From Mallotus nudiflorus (Eukaryota; Streptophyta; Magnoliopsida; Malpighiales; Euphorbiaceae), in NCBI GenBank assembly GCA_947683625.1, contig CANTUR010000644.1, positions 671,501 to 735,500 on the forward strand: DNA of 64,000 bases, read 5' to 3'. The notes under the pieces were generated by a model, which was given only the letters and a program-made list of their open reading frames with translations, did not search any database and was not told the DNA's origin. Of this stretch, positions 39,830 to 53,508 are shown in pieces; position 1 is the first letter of the stretch, and every line of letters begins with the position of its first letter. The translations under genes and the position numbers were made by a program.

Positions 39830-41518
39830 GGGGAAAGGTGCATCTAGGCCCTTAATGTTTGGGTCACAAAACACTTGAGTTATCGACTTATGTTTTTTAT
39901 TCAAAGAGCCTCATAACATTATATTAATTAGTTCAAACACACATAAATTAACTAACTGTTAATTTTCAACATTGCAAAAATTTTTAAATCGTCAATTTCA
40001 AGTTTCTAACATTGAAAACACCATAGTATCTAATTGAACAAAATATAGAGAGATGGATATTATTAAAAAAAAAATGAGAGAGATAGAGACAATGGATAAA
40101 AGAATTTAAAGCTGTTAGGGGAGGGAAGATAATTTAAGGTCCACCTCTTGTCTACTCTTTTATTTTCAATTTTCTCCTTTATGCTTTATTCTATTTTATA
40201 TATACACTTCTCCTTCAAGAAATTCAACCTCTATAACATTTCCTGGATGTTTTCTTTTTTTTGACCATCTTGTTAAAAACTCATTATTCCATTTGTTAAA
40301 TTCAATTTCCATAACATTTCTTAGATGTTTTATTTTCTTTGACCATCTTATTAAAAACACATTATTCCATTTTCAGCAAGTTTATTTTCAAGAAAGTTGA
40401 TAATAAAATCTCGCTTCTCTATAAGAAATGACTAGAGCTTCTACCATATTATATAAGAAATGGAGGTGATATGACAACTTATATTAGTGCACAGATCATG
40501 CATAAAACATATGCATATTGTAAAAGATATAGTCTACATCCATAGACCTTTGTTACGAGTCATTTGAGATCCAATGCTTATGTTGTTTTCATCCGAAGAT
40601 AAATTTCTTATTTTTTTCTCACATACCAATCCATAGTTATAAAAAGTGGTCTCAATGAGTGGTTGCATTTTCATGTTATAAAACTATAAATATTAGTTAT
40701 AGTTTCATATTCATAATAATTTCTAATTTTCAAGATATTTACTCTAAGTTCCTTTTATTTTAGGTTGGTTACCTATTGATCTTTTTTTTTGCTCTGGTTA
40801 TTTGTTGATCTTATTCTAGGTTACTAGACGAAATAAATTCTTTACTTGTAAAATTCAAGGTAAAATTAATAAAATATAATAAAGCATCTAAAGGCATGCC
40901 CATCCATTTTCAGCAAATATTGATCAAACTTTTTTCTTGGTTTGTCCCAAAATTTTTACTTGGTGCAGTAGATGACTCATCACTTATAGCATGTATCTAC
41001 ACTATGGTGTGATGTTTTGGCTTAATGTTCTTCTGCCAGTTGTTATTACTACGTCGATGGTGGTTTTGCTATTATTCTTGTTGCTGTTACCTCCTCTACC
41101 ACTTTTGCATCAATGGTGGTTTTTCCATTGTTCTTGTCATAGTTACCTTCTCTATCGTTGATGCTTTTGTTCTTTCCATTTGGATTATGGCTGCTCTTAT
41201 GCTCTTAGCTTTCTTGCCTTCCAAGGATGCTAGAAATGTTGTTGCTATTGTTACCGTATAAGATCTTGAAGTTTTATTTGAGTTGTCTCTTTTATGGTTT
41301 TAAAGAAGATTAAAAATGGTTGAGAGTCATTTTATTGGGAAGAAATGCAACTTACTGCCCAAAGCTAAAGTTTCTTTCACACAAATTAGGCATTAGGTTA
41401 ATTTATATGTGTTTGAGCTAATTAATGCAATGTTAGGAGGCGCTTTGGTTCTAAAAAAATTTTGAGGGTCCAAATAGTCTATGTCTTAAATATAAAGGGC
41501 CTAAATAAACCTTTTCCC
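39830..41518. mobile_element. Mutator-like (MULE) non-autonomous element, perfect 9-bp duplication
   Basis: 1689 bp with inverted ends of about 135 bp (39830-39965 and 41383-41518): GGGGAAAGGTGCATCTAGGC at the left and, read inward, GGGAAAAGGTTTATTTAGGC at the right. TAAAATAGA flanks it on both sides (39821-39829 and 41519-41527). Long inverted ends plus a 9-bp duplication are the Mutator signature. It has no transposase. The interior carries a ~78-bp direct repeat (about 40220-40375) and a T-rich open frame (41025-41261) that matches nothing I recognise. Confidence 0.88.
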
Positions 41519-41527
41519 TAAAATAGA

Positions 41528-42975
41528 AAGTCCCACATAACTCTATTAGTATGACATGGCAAATCTTGTATCCCCAAGTTTTATATATATTTTATATAGA
41601 TTTACCAAATGATCAAATTCATAAAAGTTTAACTTATTTTAAACTTTGAGAATAGGTAGAATGAGAATCATGATTAAATCTATAAATGTTTTAAATTATT
41701 TTATCTATTAAGCTATTATTTATTTGAACAATATAAATTTTCTTGACTTGGTTTATTAAATTAAAATTCAAGTTGACATGGTACAAGTTTAATTTATATA
41801 TACACACATTGATAAATGATTCCATGGTGGCAGGTATGGAGTTTAAATAAGTTAGGACAATGATAAATATCACTAGTAATGACATTCATGAACACCAAAA
41901 AATAATTTTTTTGTTAAAATTATATGTATGACCCTACATATAGGGGGCATGCAAAAGGACATAATTTTTTTTACTTTTTATGAACATTACTATTCATATA
42001 GCTAACTAGCTACATAAATCATTACCAACATATAAAATGGCAAGTCATTTTTATGTACATTGTAATTAGCCAATTTTTGATTTTTTAGCTTTATACTATA
42101 GATTATCTAATAGTTGTAAAAAATTAAAAGTTTTCCCTATATTTCTATGCTACAGTGCAACAACCGTTGATAACCTATGTTTTCACCAGGGGATGGCTAT
42201 TGGTTTCACCAGTAATCATCCCATTGCTTTCTTTCTTTTATGTTTTTAGTTTCTTTCAAGTAATATGATGTGTATATATTAATGTGTTTTGATAATTTTG
42301 TCTTTGATAGCTTTTAGGTGCATAAGGAATGTCCTCTACTTCGTCTGGATAATGGAGATCCATTAGGGTTTCAACTCTTAACAACATCAAAGGATCTTTA
42401 ATCTAAATGGTTTTGCATGACTGTTACGAAAGAAGGAGATCATAGTCCTTCCATGTACCGGTAAAGATCTCTTTTCCTCCATGATGGCTAAAGGTTACTG
42501 ATAAATTTGCAATGTTTTGGTTCTCTTCTTTGCTGCTATACTCATCCTTATGAAGCAACTTTTCAAAGAAAGGGTTTTCAGCCCAATGAAATGGAAGAGA
42601 AATGACTGGTCAAGTTAGATCTTGCTGAACATGACCATGAGCTTCGTTTTGGTTCCTGCAAAATCTTCTACTTCAAATGCTTTATGCAACTGATTCAGAA
42701 AGTCAGTACTGCTAGTGTTTTAGTCCCTCTGCATTTGGGTGCTGCTATTGCCGTTGTCTCTTCATAATGGTGTTATTGTTCTCTTCAACATTTTAGGGTT
42801 ATAACCCTAAAGTTTAAAACAAATGGTACTGGGCTTCTCTTAGTGTTGGCCATTCACAATGTAAAAAGACAACAATTGGTTTTGGGCTAATCTTGATATT
42901 GGCCCTTAATTTTAGGTCAAAAAAATAATTGGACGATTTTGTTAAGTAGGCGACATTATATTTTGTAGGATTTTT
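41528..42975. other. Spacer; possible unrecognised exon-like remnant at 42150-42800
   Basis: The part up to 42140 is AT-rich. From about 42150 to 42800 the base composition rises to gene-like values with mixed short frames and possible splice sites. However, stops occur in all frames and I recognise no domain. It may be a decayed gene or transposon piece. Confidence 0.4.
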
Positions 42976-42979
42976 TTAG

Positions 42980-43830
<851 letters not shown>

Positions 43831-43936
43831 TTTTCAAATACGCTGCTGAAATTGTGAGTGCACACATAACATAAACGGAACCCAACTGAGACCCAGAGCA
43901 AGAAAGAGACATAAAGAAGAAGAAGAAGAAGAAGCC

Positions 43937-45514
43937 ATGAACGCACCAGACCGATACGAGCGATTCGTTGTTCCAGAAGGCACCAAAAAGTAATTCAATC
44001 TATTTTTTCTGTTAATTGTTTCTATTTTTGCTTTCTCTTAAAACAAACTCACCAGTTTCTTTCCCTTAGGGTTTCGTACGAGAGGGACACCAAGATAATC
44101 AATGCGGCGTCGTTTACTATCGAGAGAGAAGACCACACCATCGGCAACATTCTTCGCATGTACATTTTTTATCATGTCATCTCATAACTCTTTTTATTTT
44201 TTTGTGCTAATAATTGCAGAGCTTAATTGAATTCTAATTTTAATTTGATGCGAATAAAATGGGGAATTTAGGCAGCTGCACAGAGATGAAAATGTTCTGT
44301 TTGCTGGTTACAAGCTTCCTCACCCTCTTCAGTACAAAATCATTGTTAGGGTTAGTATTAGCACTTTCTCTATTGTAATATTAATTTTTATTTAGTTGTT
44401 TTTCGAAAAAATTGGAAGTTGATTTGTGGTTTTATTTTGTAGATTCATACAACTAGCCAGTCTTCGCCTATGCAAGCATATAACCAGGCTATTAATGATC
44501 TCGATAAGGAACTTGACCATTTGAAGAATGCATTTGAGGTCCAACTATTATTCACATGCTATAATAATTGTTCGTCCCTCAATAATAATTGTCAACCTTT
44601 CGTAATTGAAATGTAAGCTTGAACTAGGTTTCATACTGCAGCATGTTCCTAAGGATCTATGCTACATTTTATGTCCCCGTTTTTTCTGTTTTGCATTTCT
44701 TAAAATTTATTGGTCTTATAAATGTTAAAGAGCGTCCTGGTTAACGAACTAGTGGTTGGAGGTGTAGATTTATTTTTTCATGCTGTTTAGGGATTCTAAA
44801 TAAAAAATTGTGAGAACTGATATTTATATAGTTATTTCTCATGTTTGGAAAGGTGGTAGCTGCTAGAAGTTAGTTCTTTTAACTTAAAATATTCAAAACA
44901 TTTTGAAGGGGTTCTTGAAGAAATGAAAACATACTATAAACGATATGATTTTGCACGAAATCAATTCTTTTGTGTAGAGTTTTAGTAGCAGACTTGCTCG
45001 TTGAAGTCATTGCTTTCCATAATCAGTTCTAGATGTACGGCTTTTTAAATAATTATCTTTGATCTGTAGTTATCAAATCATGGCTCCTTAGAGTAAAAGG
45101 GTGCCGCCAAGAGTTCTTCCTTTTTTCTACTTGAGCATATTGACAATTATGGGAGTGAGTGTTAGTGATCTGTTTAGGATCCAAGTGATAAGTGGTGATG
45201 TCGCTTACTTTTTCATGGTTTTTTTATTGGTATGTTGCCTATTCTTTGTCTGATTTAATCTTGTTCTCATTCATTGGGGATTGATATGATTAACTAAAGG
45301 CTATGGATCATTTAGATTTCCGTGATTCATCAGTTGGATTTGCTACAATGTTTCTGACAGAGGGACAAAAAATTATTACTAGCTTACAATCACCCGACCA
45401 TTTCCTTTATTTATTTGTTTGTAGCATCATAATTTTTTTTTTGTCTCCTTGACTGTTATTCTTCTAAAATTCTATTTGTAGGCTGAGATGGCCAAGTTTT
45501 CAAGGGATTATTGA
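43937..45514 (+). CDS. NRPB11: DNA-directed RNA polymerase II subunit RPB11
   Basis: Five exons (43937-43989, 44070-44159, 44272-44350, 44443-44538, 45482-45514) join in frame to 116 aa, the full length expected for plant RPB11. The protein begins MNAPDRYERFVVPEG and holds the family core FTIEREDHTIGNILRMQLHR followed by FAGYKLPHPLQYKIIVR. This is the alpha-like dimerisation fold (RNA_pol_L) that pairs with RPB3 to start Pol II assembly in the nucleus. Residues 90-116 form the usual C-terminal helix (AINDLDKELDHLKNAFE). The last exon encodes only ten residues after a 943-bp intron. A GAAGAAGAA run lies just before the start codon. I see no break or odd residue. Confidence 0.97.
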
Positions 45515-47437
45515 GCATGTGGGCATTCAAGGAAGTGTTATGTGGATGTGAAGTTTGACAAACAGTGATATCAATTAGATTTGGATGTCGCCTGATGTAA
45601 TTAACTGATGACTTCTAGCTCATAGTTGAACTTTGAGTGCAGGGAAAACTATTATCACCAGGTAGCATGGTGATAAGTTTTGTGACTGGTTTAAGTAGTG
45701 CCATGGGCAAATGTTTTTGTTGCTTTGGAGCTTTGTTGCAGTAGGTGGCAACTTTGGTGATAACAAATGCTACTTATTTCTTGGACATATTAATAGTATA
45801 TTCTTAGTCCAAATAAGAGCAAGTATCATGAGTTTTTATGGCACCCTCACTATGTGCAAGACGTTACGTTTGTTAAATTTGTTGTTCTCAGCGGCTTCAC
45901 TCTTCTCATCTTATGCTACCTTATGCTTTCAATAGGAACATAAGAAAAGATGATGAAAATTGCAGGTTTTTTTTTTTTAATTGTAAAGTGTTTGGTCGTA
46001 GGCTCAACTGGTCGATGTACAGTCACTTTAGTGGCTTACACCTATTGAGATCCTCTTGGTTTGATGCGTAATGTGTTCCTCTCTTCCCTTAGAACATGCT
46101 CAATCTTATGCAACTGGAGTGAAACGGGAAGATTTTGCTTTATCTTGTGAATGTCATGTTTGTACAAAAGTATCATATCCCCACAAGAGCCCTTCGCATT
46201 TTCTAACCCTACCAGAAGTATAGAAGAGCCATGAACCGAATGCACTTTTCAACAGTACTATTTGCTAATTCAAGGCAGACAAGAAAATATACCTTTGGAT
46301 GTAAAGGATTTAAGTATGGATTTGAATTTCAATTAAAAGTGTGTATAATTCCAAATGATATATGTTTGGTATAAGTGAAATGTTGTAAAATTTATTTGTA
46401 ATTCTAAATTTTTAAATTTGTGAAATTAATTATAACTATATCAAATTCTAATAAAATGGTTGAAATTTTTAAATGAATTTTACAACTTTTAAGTTTATAA
46501 TTCTAAAATGACTAAAATATCTCTCATATTTTTTATTTTCAAAGATATCTTTCTATTTAAAGAGGTATTTTTGACCAAGATTAAAAATTCACTTGAATTT
46601 TAAATTTATATCAAATACACCATAATAAAATATGGAATTCATTTCAAATGAATATTATGAACTACTCATTTCAACTAAATACGCTTTATTAATAAAAATT
46701 TATTTGGTAAAAATGAAATAATTTTTTTGATGAAATTGAACCAAACATAATATAAATTTCTTATTTGGGAACTATATAGATTTGTATATATGAGGATTTG
46801 AAATAAATTTATAATAAATTTAAAAATTCATTTAATATGATATGTAATTACATGTTATTTGAAATTTTTATATTTAAAATTTATTATTTTAAATCTAAAA
46901 TTTCAAATTAAATGTTTATATTCAAACACACTTTGAAGAGAATGCAAATCTTAAGGACAATGGAATCAACTAATCAGCTAATTTACTCTTTAGTCGCAAA
47001 GCAAGAGTTAGAACTTAGGCATGTCCTCCTACTGAGGTAATGCTGAAACTTATTGGAGAGAAACTGGAGACCATTTTCTTTTTTCTTCCATGTTTAGGCA
47101 GGGAGCATATTTAGAGACGTGGCACGACATGTCCATCTATTGAAGAAAAGTAATGGATTACTTGTTACCATTTAAGATAAAAATAATCTGTCACTACTAT
47201 TTTCATTTTTTTTTGGATAAGCAGATAATGCTAGCTGCAATTATATTATATTATATTATATTATCTATATATTTTTATAGTTTATAGAATAAAAATATAA
47301 TCTGTTGCTACTTGTTAGGTCAAATGTTAGCTGCAATTATATTATCTGTATTTGAAACACACTGATATATTTTCATTCTATCAACTATACAAGTAATTTG
47401 GTTATTTTCTAACATTTTCAACTATCTCACTATACAT
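45515..47437. other. Convergent 3' spacer between RPB11 and CHX28
   Basis: The first 700 bp are probably the RPB11 3' UTR and flank. From about 46300 to 46940 the DNA is AT-rich with many AAATTTCAAAT/ATTTGAAATT pairs and could be a degenerate MITE, but I could not fix its ends. A short (TATTA)n lies at 47244-47265. The CHX28 3' UTR should occupy the right end on the minus strand. Confidence 0.45.
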
Positions 47438-50400
47438 TTACATGATAGAGAATTCGTCGTCCACTCCCTCAAGGTCTCCTCTAAGGTGGTGTTGTTGGAT
47501 GATCAAGACAGAGGTCTTCTGCGAGAAACTAGAACCTGAAAGCACGTCCCCTATCGGACCTAATTCTGGACACTGCTGCCAGTCATTCATCCCAACTGTC
47601 AATATTGAGTTCACCCTTCCTCCTCTTCCCACGATGATTAGTGCATATTGCCCTTCCAATGATCTCAGAGTTGCATAGGTCTCAGCTGAATTGACAAGAT
47701 GCTTCTCCATGTAGGCAACATGCCCTCCTGCAATATGCCTCTCATAGAAGAAAGCAAAACACTCGTCGTCGAGCTTCATCTCTGCTTCCTGCTCAGCTTG
47801 ATTTATTCTAAAGCCACCAGTTCTTCTTGAGATGGTCTCAGAGTTGTCATCAAGTAAAAATCTTATCACTGTCAGCTTCACTCCTGGATGTCGTGCAACA
47901 CGACCAGCATATGCCAGTGCTTCTCTGTCATCCTTGCCACCAATGAAGATTACTGCCACGTGGAAGGATTTCGGCGTAGTTGATATTTTCTCCGCCAACC
48001 CAAGACCTCTGTCAACAAGAATCCCTACTGAACATGGGGCATTTCTGAGAACCTGTATCGGACCAGAACCATTATAAATGACAAATTGTGATTATTCTGA
48101 AACTGGAATATATCCTCATTGCATTAGAAAACATTAAGTATTTTGGATGAAGTGCTTATTAGATTTGCAATGTTACCTTGCGATTGACGTATCGAATTCC
48201 AGGATGTCCACCATCCAATGTTCCATCAGAACGTTGGTTCTTGTGGAATGGCAATATGATGAAGGTGATCATCAAGTCTTCTGCTAAAATGCAGATATCT
48301 TGTGCCATATCGTTAAAAGTTGAAAGAGTAAGCATTCTTCTTACAGTGATACCATCACCATTTTCATCCACAAATGCTTGGATTGACCGAGTTATTTGAT
48401 CTCTCATTTCAGTTACTTGCTTATCAGTTACTGTCACAGTGTCCACTCCATCATTCTGCACCAATGTTGCAGCTATTTGCTCTGTCAGTTCAACCATGTC
48501 AGTGACATAAACCAACATTCCAGGCTCAGATGTCCCTCTGGAAATCTCCAGGAAGTTGATTGCTGAGGGTGCGTTATGCTCTCCATGAGTGCATAGTAGG
48601 AGTCGAAGCTCATTTGAGGGATCAAGCCACTGAAGTGCCCTCCGATGGGTTGGTGCACGTTTCCTTGCTCGTTGGATAATTTCTATCACAATTGATGGTG
48701 TGTGTACAACAGAGAAGAATATCACGACAATCAGCATACAGCTGACGGAAGTACTTGCAAGTCCATACTGCAATCAATTAAACAACACATAAATTAGATT
48801 TTCATTGCTAAAGTGGCTTGTTTATTTGTACAAAGAATCCTTTTCAGAATTCTGAAAATTCAGTTGAGAAAGTTCTGATCCTGTGGTCTTATGATATGGA
48901 AGCATAACACAAAGGGCATACGAATATCATCAGAAGCACCAATACTTACAGTGCTCAGAAGAATGGACAAGAATATATGGAAATGACCCTTTGCAGTCAA
49001 CAGTAATCCAAGTTCAGCAGATTCACGCCAATGATAACCTAAAAATACTCCACAAATGACTGTTCCGATCACTTTTCCAAATAAAGCGATCACTATAAGG
49101 ACTGCAAATTTTTCCCATGTTGCCAAACGGCCAGCATCAAATCTCTGGAGATTAGAATGATAACCCATCCAAAAGAAGAACAGGGGATAGAAAATGGTTG
49201 TTAACAGATAGTTGATTTTACCAACTGCCCATTTCGAGACTCTTCCCTCACTTGGTAGAAAGATTCCAGCCATGAATGCACTGAGAATGGGGCTGTATCC
49301 ATAAATTGGTGAGGCAGTGCACACCATGACCATGAAAGCAATGGAGAGAACTAAATGTGAGCCTTTCATAGGTTTCCCTTCAGGGTTTTCATTGTTCACC
49401 CAGTTCAAAAACATGGGGGAAACCTTGGCAGCAAAAATTGTTTGAAGCAGCAATGCAGAAGCCATTGTCCCGGCTTTTGTAACTCGGGCAGAAGAAAAAT
49501 CAAAAGCCTTTGCTGATGGAGGAACAAAAATATATCCAATGCAAATAAGGAGCATGGTTATCATATCAGAGTGCACTCCTGCTGCAATCACAAGCTTTCC
49601 AATATCTGATTTGCCTATTTTGAGATTGGTTATGATCCGAGTTAGAATATGCGAGCCACTGCCTGAGAGGGTGATGGAGAGGGAAAGTGTAAAGCTTAAG
49701 TCTGGAATTAGAGCATATTGCATAAATGGGGTTATGATGCAAGCTAGGATGAATGTGGATAGCATCCCTGCATAGGCTATTATAGCAGGTTGTGTTGGTG
49801 GTTTCAATATCACATATGGATCCATTTCCATCCCTAACACGAACATATAGCAAATGATCCCAAATTCTGCCACAAAGTTCAGTGTAGTTAAAAATTGTTC
49901 GTCGAAAGAATTCCGCACCCATGGTATGTTTCCAATTACCAGTCCTATCTGCACAGCATCAAAGTTTTGATTAGAAATAGTATTATCAAGATAAGCTTTA
50001 AGATACATTTAAAAGAAAAAAAAAAAAAAATCTTTTGTATAGGTCCTAATTATGCCAATGGTTGAGTGCCTGCCAGATGCAGGATGTCAGGTATTCAAGA
50101 TTCCTGATACTCCGTTGCCTTCAGAATTAAGTTTCTGATGTATCAAAAAGGAACAGATACTGATTTATTTTCTGGATTTTCTTGACACGGGAAGTGTTCT
50201 AGACTTCTTTTTTCTGTTTCCTGTTCCAAAATGGAATTGAATTTTTTTTTTTGGTGCAACCCTTTGTTTGTATATGGAATTCATGTTCAAATGACAGAAA
50301 CAACAATCTTACAACAAAAGAAAAGCTCCATTCTGTTCATCTAGCCCTTTTCAATTCATGTTGAAACATTCGTAAACAAGAGTCAAAAGAACAGTATCAA

Positions 50401-50648
50401 AAGCAGCGAGGAAAAAAATAATAATATAGAATAAAAAGAACTCTTACAACAATATCAGAAGCTATGCGGGGTTGAGATAAAGGCCTAAGGAGATGGTGTA
50501 AAATATAGCTCAAAACAAATGTCAGGATGATTCCAACAACTTTTCCAGGTCCATTTTTGACAGTATATGTTATAAAATTCTGACACGATTGTGCTTGTGC
50601 TGGTGCTGGTGGTGATGCTCTATGTGGGGGAGCCTTAAGTGTTGCCAT
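47438..50648 (-). CDS. CHX28: Cation/H+ antiporter of the CHX28 type
   Basis: Four exons on the minus strand (50448-50648, 48950-49948, 48177-48767, 47438-48052) have lengths divisible by three (67, 333, 197 and 204 codons plus stop), giving 801 aa. Residues ~30-430 are a Na+/H+-exchanger-type membrane domain with about 11-12 hydrophobic segments (for example VVGIILTFVLSYIL, FGIICYMFVLGMEMDP). Residues ~440-801 are the hydrophilic CHX regulatory tail with two USP-like halves. Typical family motifs are altered: the TAFPVL-type segment reads SGSGSHIL, the ND pair reads HSD (Asp195), and the late TRGLMEL-type segment reads TAKGHFHIF. I recall such divergence for CHX28, hence the name; plain CHX is certain. 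Family members move K+ or Na+ against H+ in endomembranes or the plasma membrane. Substrate and location here are unknown. Confidence 0.9.
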
Positions 50649-51300
50649 TTTTCTTCAAACCTTCACAACCCTTTTGTTCTATGGAACTTTTCTTCTATCC
50701 CTTGCAACCCAATGTCACCATATTTTTTCCCCCTTCCCAGTTGGTTTCTGTGCCAGTTGAATTGAGTGGTTGAAATTGATCGAGCATTTTAAGCAGAAAT
50801 TGATGCAGTAGGTTGAGGAAATTAAGCCATGCAAGGAACTCTTGAAGCTTAGAAGATTCTATTTGTAACTAATAACAAAAAAAAAAAAAAAAAAAAAAAA
50901 GCATTATGATGAAATTTTAAAAAAATGTATCCACATGATAATTAGGAATTTGTTTCAGAAAAATTTATGCAACATATATAGGCAAAGAGTAATTGAGGCT
51001 AACTTGTCATCTACAAATATAGGCCTAATCTCACAACAATAAAGTTGTTGATGATTTATTCTCTCAAAAGATTTATTATCTCACTTTAGGAGGTGATTAG
51101 CAGAATAAAAATAATAAAGAAAAAAAAAAATAAATCCAATAAATTAGAACATATTTCATCATATAGAATATTGCATACTTTCTTTGTCAGAATTTTAACA
51201 TTGGACAACTCTACGGTGTTACGAGAATCCTTTTGAAACATAACATGGAATGATTTCAATAAAGAAATTGTTACTACAGAAAAATATTATCGAATTTTAG
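50649..51300. other. CHX28 upstream region
   Basis: Presumed promoter and 5' leader of CHX28 (minus strand), with a poly(A) run at 50877-50900. No reliable TATA box or repeat was assigned. Confidence 0.45.
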
Positions 51301-51399
51301 TAGTTTCAAAAAAAAAAAAAAAGTCGTTTCATTTACAAATTTAAAGCATTAAAACTTAAATTTAATAATTTCATTTAAAATAATCAACTAAGATAAATT

Positions 51400-52930
51400 A
51401 AATATTTAAAATTAATAAAAATAAAAACATAAAAAGGTATTGCAATAATTCTATTTGATTATTTTTTATTAATAGTGCATATATTTTAATATGTATAATA
51501 ATAATAATTGAATAAATAAAACAAAAAATAAAAATGATTAAAAAATTACATTTTTTTTAGTGAGAGAAGTTACATTTTTTTTATTTACTTTTTACGTTAA
51601 ATAGAAAAAAGAAAAGGGTGATTTTAGTTGAATGAAACAGGATTGTTTTATTTAGAATAACAGACACAATTTTTAATGGAAAGTAAAAGTATTATTTTAG
51701 AGGTAATATAACTAGAGTATTTTATATAGAATAGAATATGTTTATTTTAAAATAATAGTTTTTACAAATTTTTTAAGAAAAAGTTTTTTTTTATAAAGAA
51801 ATATTGTAAATTTTGATAATTCAACACATAAATCTTTTTGGGTAAATGTTCAATTATAAAGAGAAACACATAAAATTTTTTGGATTTAATGACTTTAGAG
51901 CTGAACATTTAATATATAGAAGTCGTCAGTTTGTGTTTTGCATGGATTGTAAATAAAATACATATTTTAAAATAATTATTTGAATAATTAAAAACTAAAA
52001 ATTAATTAAATATAAAAGTGAGAACTTAAAGTGTATTGTATAATTTTATTTGATTATTTTATATTGAGAGAATATATATATGTATATATAAAGTAATAAT
52101 AATAATTGAATAAATGAAATAAAAGAAAAAATTGAACATTTGATAAGTTACAAATTTGATGTTAAATATAAAAAGGAAAAGGTGTTTTTAATTGAATAAA
52201 AGTGAATATTTTAGTTAGAGTAAAAGAGAAAATTTTTGATAAAAAGAAAGTAATGTTTTAAATGTAATAGAATTAGAATGTTTTATATAGAATATAATAT
52301 ATGTATCTTAAAATAAAAGGAATTTTCTTTATATATTTTTTTATGAAAAGTATTGTAAGTTTTAATAATTTAACACATAAACATTTATAATGAATGTTAA
52401 ATTATAAAAATTGACACTTGTTAAATTTTGACATTAATAATCTTAGAGAGAGAGATATATATATATATTTGCACTTTACGCCGACTATAAATAATATATA
52501 TTTTAAAATAATTAACTAAATAATTTTATTAAATTAAAATTAAAATTTAATTAAATATAAAAATGAAAACTTAAAAAGTTTTGCAATAATTTTATTTTAT
52601 TATTTTTTATTAAGAGTACATATATATTTTTAATATGTATAGTAATAATTATAATTGAATAAATAAAATAAAAGAAAATATAAAAATAGTTGAAAAAAAA
52701 GGGAATGTTTTAGTTAAAATAAAAAACACAATTTTTAATGGAAAGGAAGAGTAATGTTTTAGATGTAATAGAATTAGAGTGTTTTAAATAAAATAGAACA
52801 TGTGTATTCTAAAATAATTTTTTTTTTTATATTTTTATTAAAATTATTATGAATTTTAATAACTCAACACATAAGACTTAAGGATGAATATTGAATTATG
52901 AAGATAGAACAATTATCAAATTTTAGACAT
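51400..52930. repeat. Three tandem ~500-600-bp AT-rich repeats
   Basis: The same ordered landmarks occur three times. TTGCAATAATT-type followed by TATTTGATTATTTT is at about 51441, 52037 and 52582. AATTGAATAAATRAAA is at about 51507, 52105 and 52654. CTAGAGTATTTTATATAGAAT-type is at about 51710, 52270 and 52770. CAACACATAA is at about 51822, 52372 and 52865. Units are 75-80 percent AT and carry no open frame. This looks like a short satellite-like array or a serially duplicated transposon piece. Confidence 0.75.
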
Positions 52931-53508
52931 AAGACGAAAGTTTTCAACCATTTCTGGATTTTTAATTTTAGAAATGAGGACTATAAAAGTCTTATTTACA
53001 TTTGCAGGCATATAACCCTACTCCAAAACTCTGCAACAAAATTAAAAATATCACATTGAAGTAGATCCCAGTGGGTTTGACAGAAATACCTTGACAGTCA
53101 TCTAGCTTGGACTCTTGAGCTTCCTTAAATAAAAAATAGCTTTAGTGACTTCCTCCAAAGATACATATTTGATTAACTAGTGGTTAATCTCTACTATTAC
53201 AATCTTTTGTTGGTTTATAATGATTTTGTTCATGTTAGCAACTGCCTCTTTAGAATAGAGCTTTTTGAAAAAATTACAAAGGCTCCCACAAATTAGACTC
53301 TCTAACATCATTTTTAATTCTTAAGATATGGTTCCTTTACCTATGCTGACTTGTAGATAGAAGAATTTGGTATTTTTGTCTTCTGCCTTTAAGCATGCTA
53401 TTCTTTATCATTGCTGCTAATGGGTTTCCTCTATCTTTCAAACGTTGTTCGGCTTCTTCACTATTTTAGTCCGCTCTCTCAAATTTTTCTCGGTGTATTG
53501 TTGCTATC

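Noticed and set aside
41025..41261. 78-codon hydrophobic open frame as a possible small membrane protein
   Set aside because: T-rich low complexity inside a Mutator-like element, with no start context or homology that I recognise.
46300..46940. Possible fold-back MITE between RPB11 and CHX28
   Set aside because: Many AAATTTCAAAT-like pairs occur, but I could not define ends or a target duplication, and AT-richness alone could explain them.
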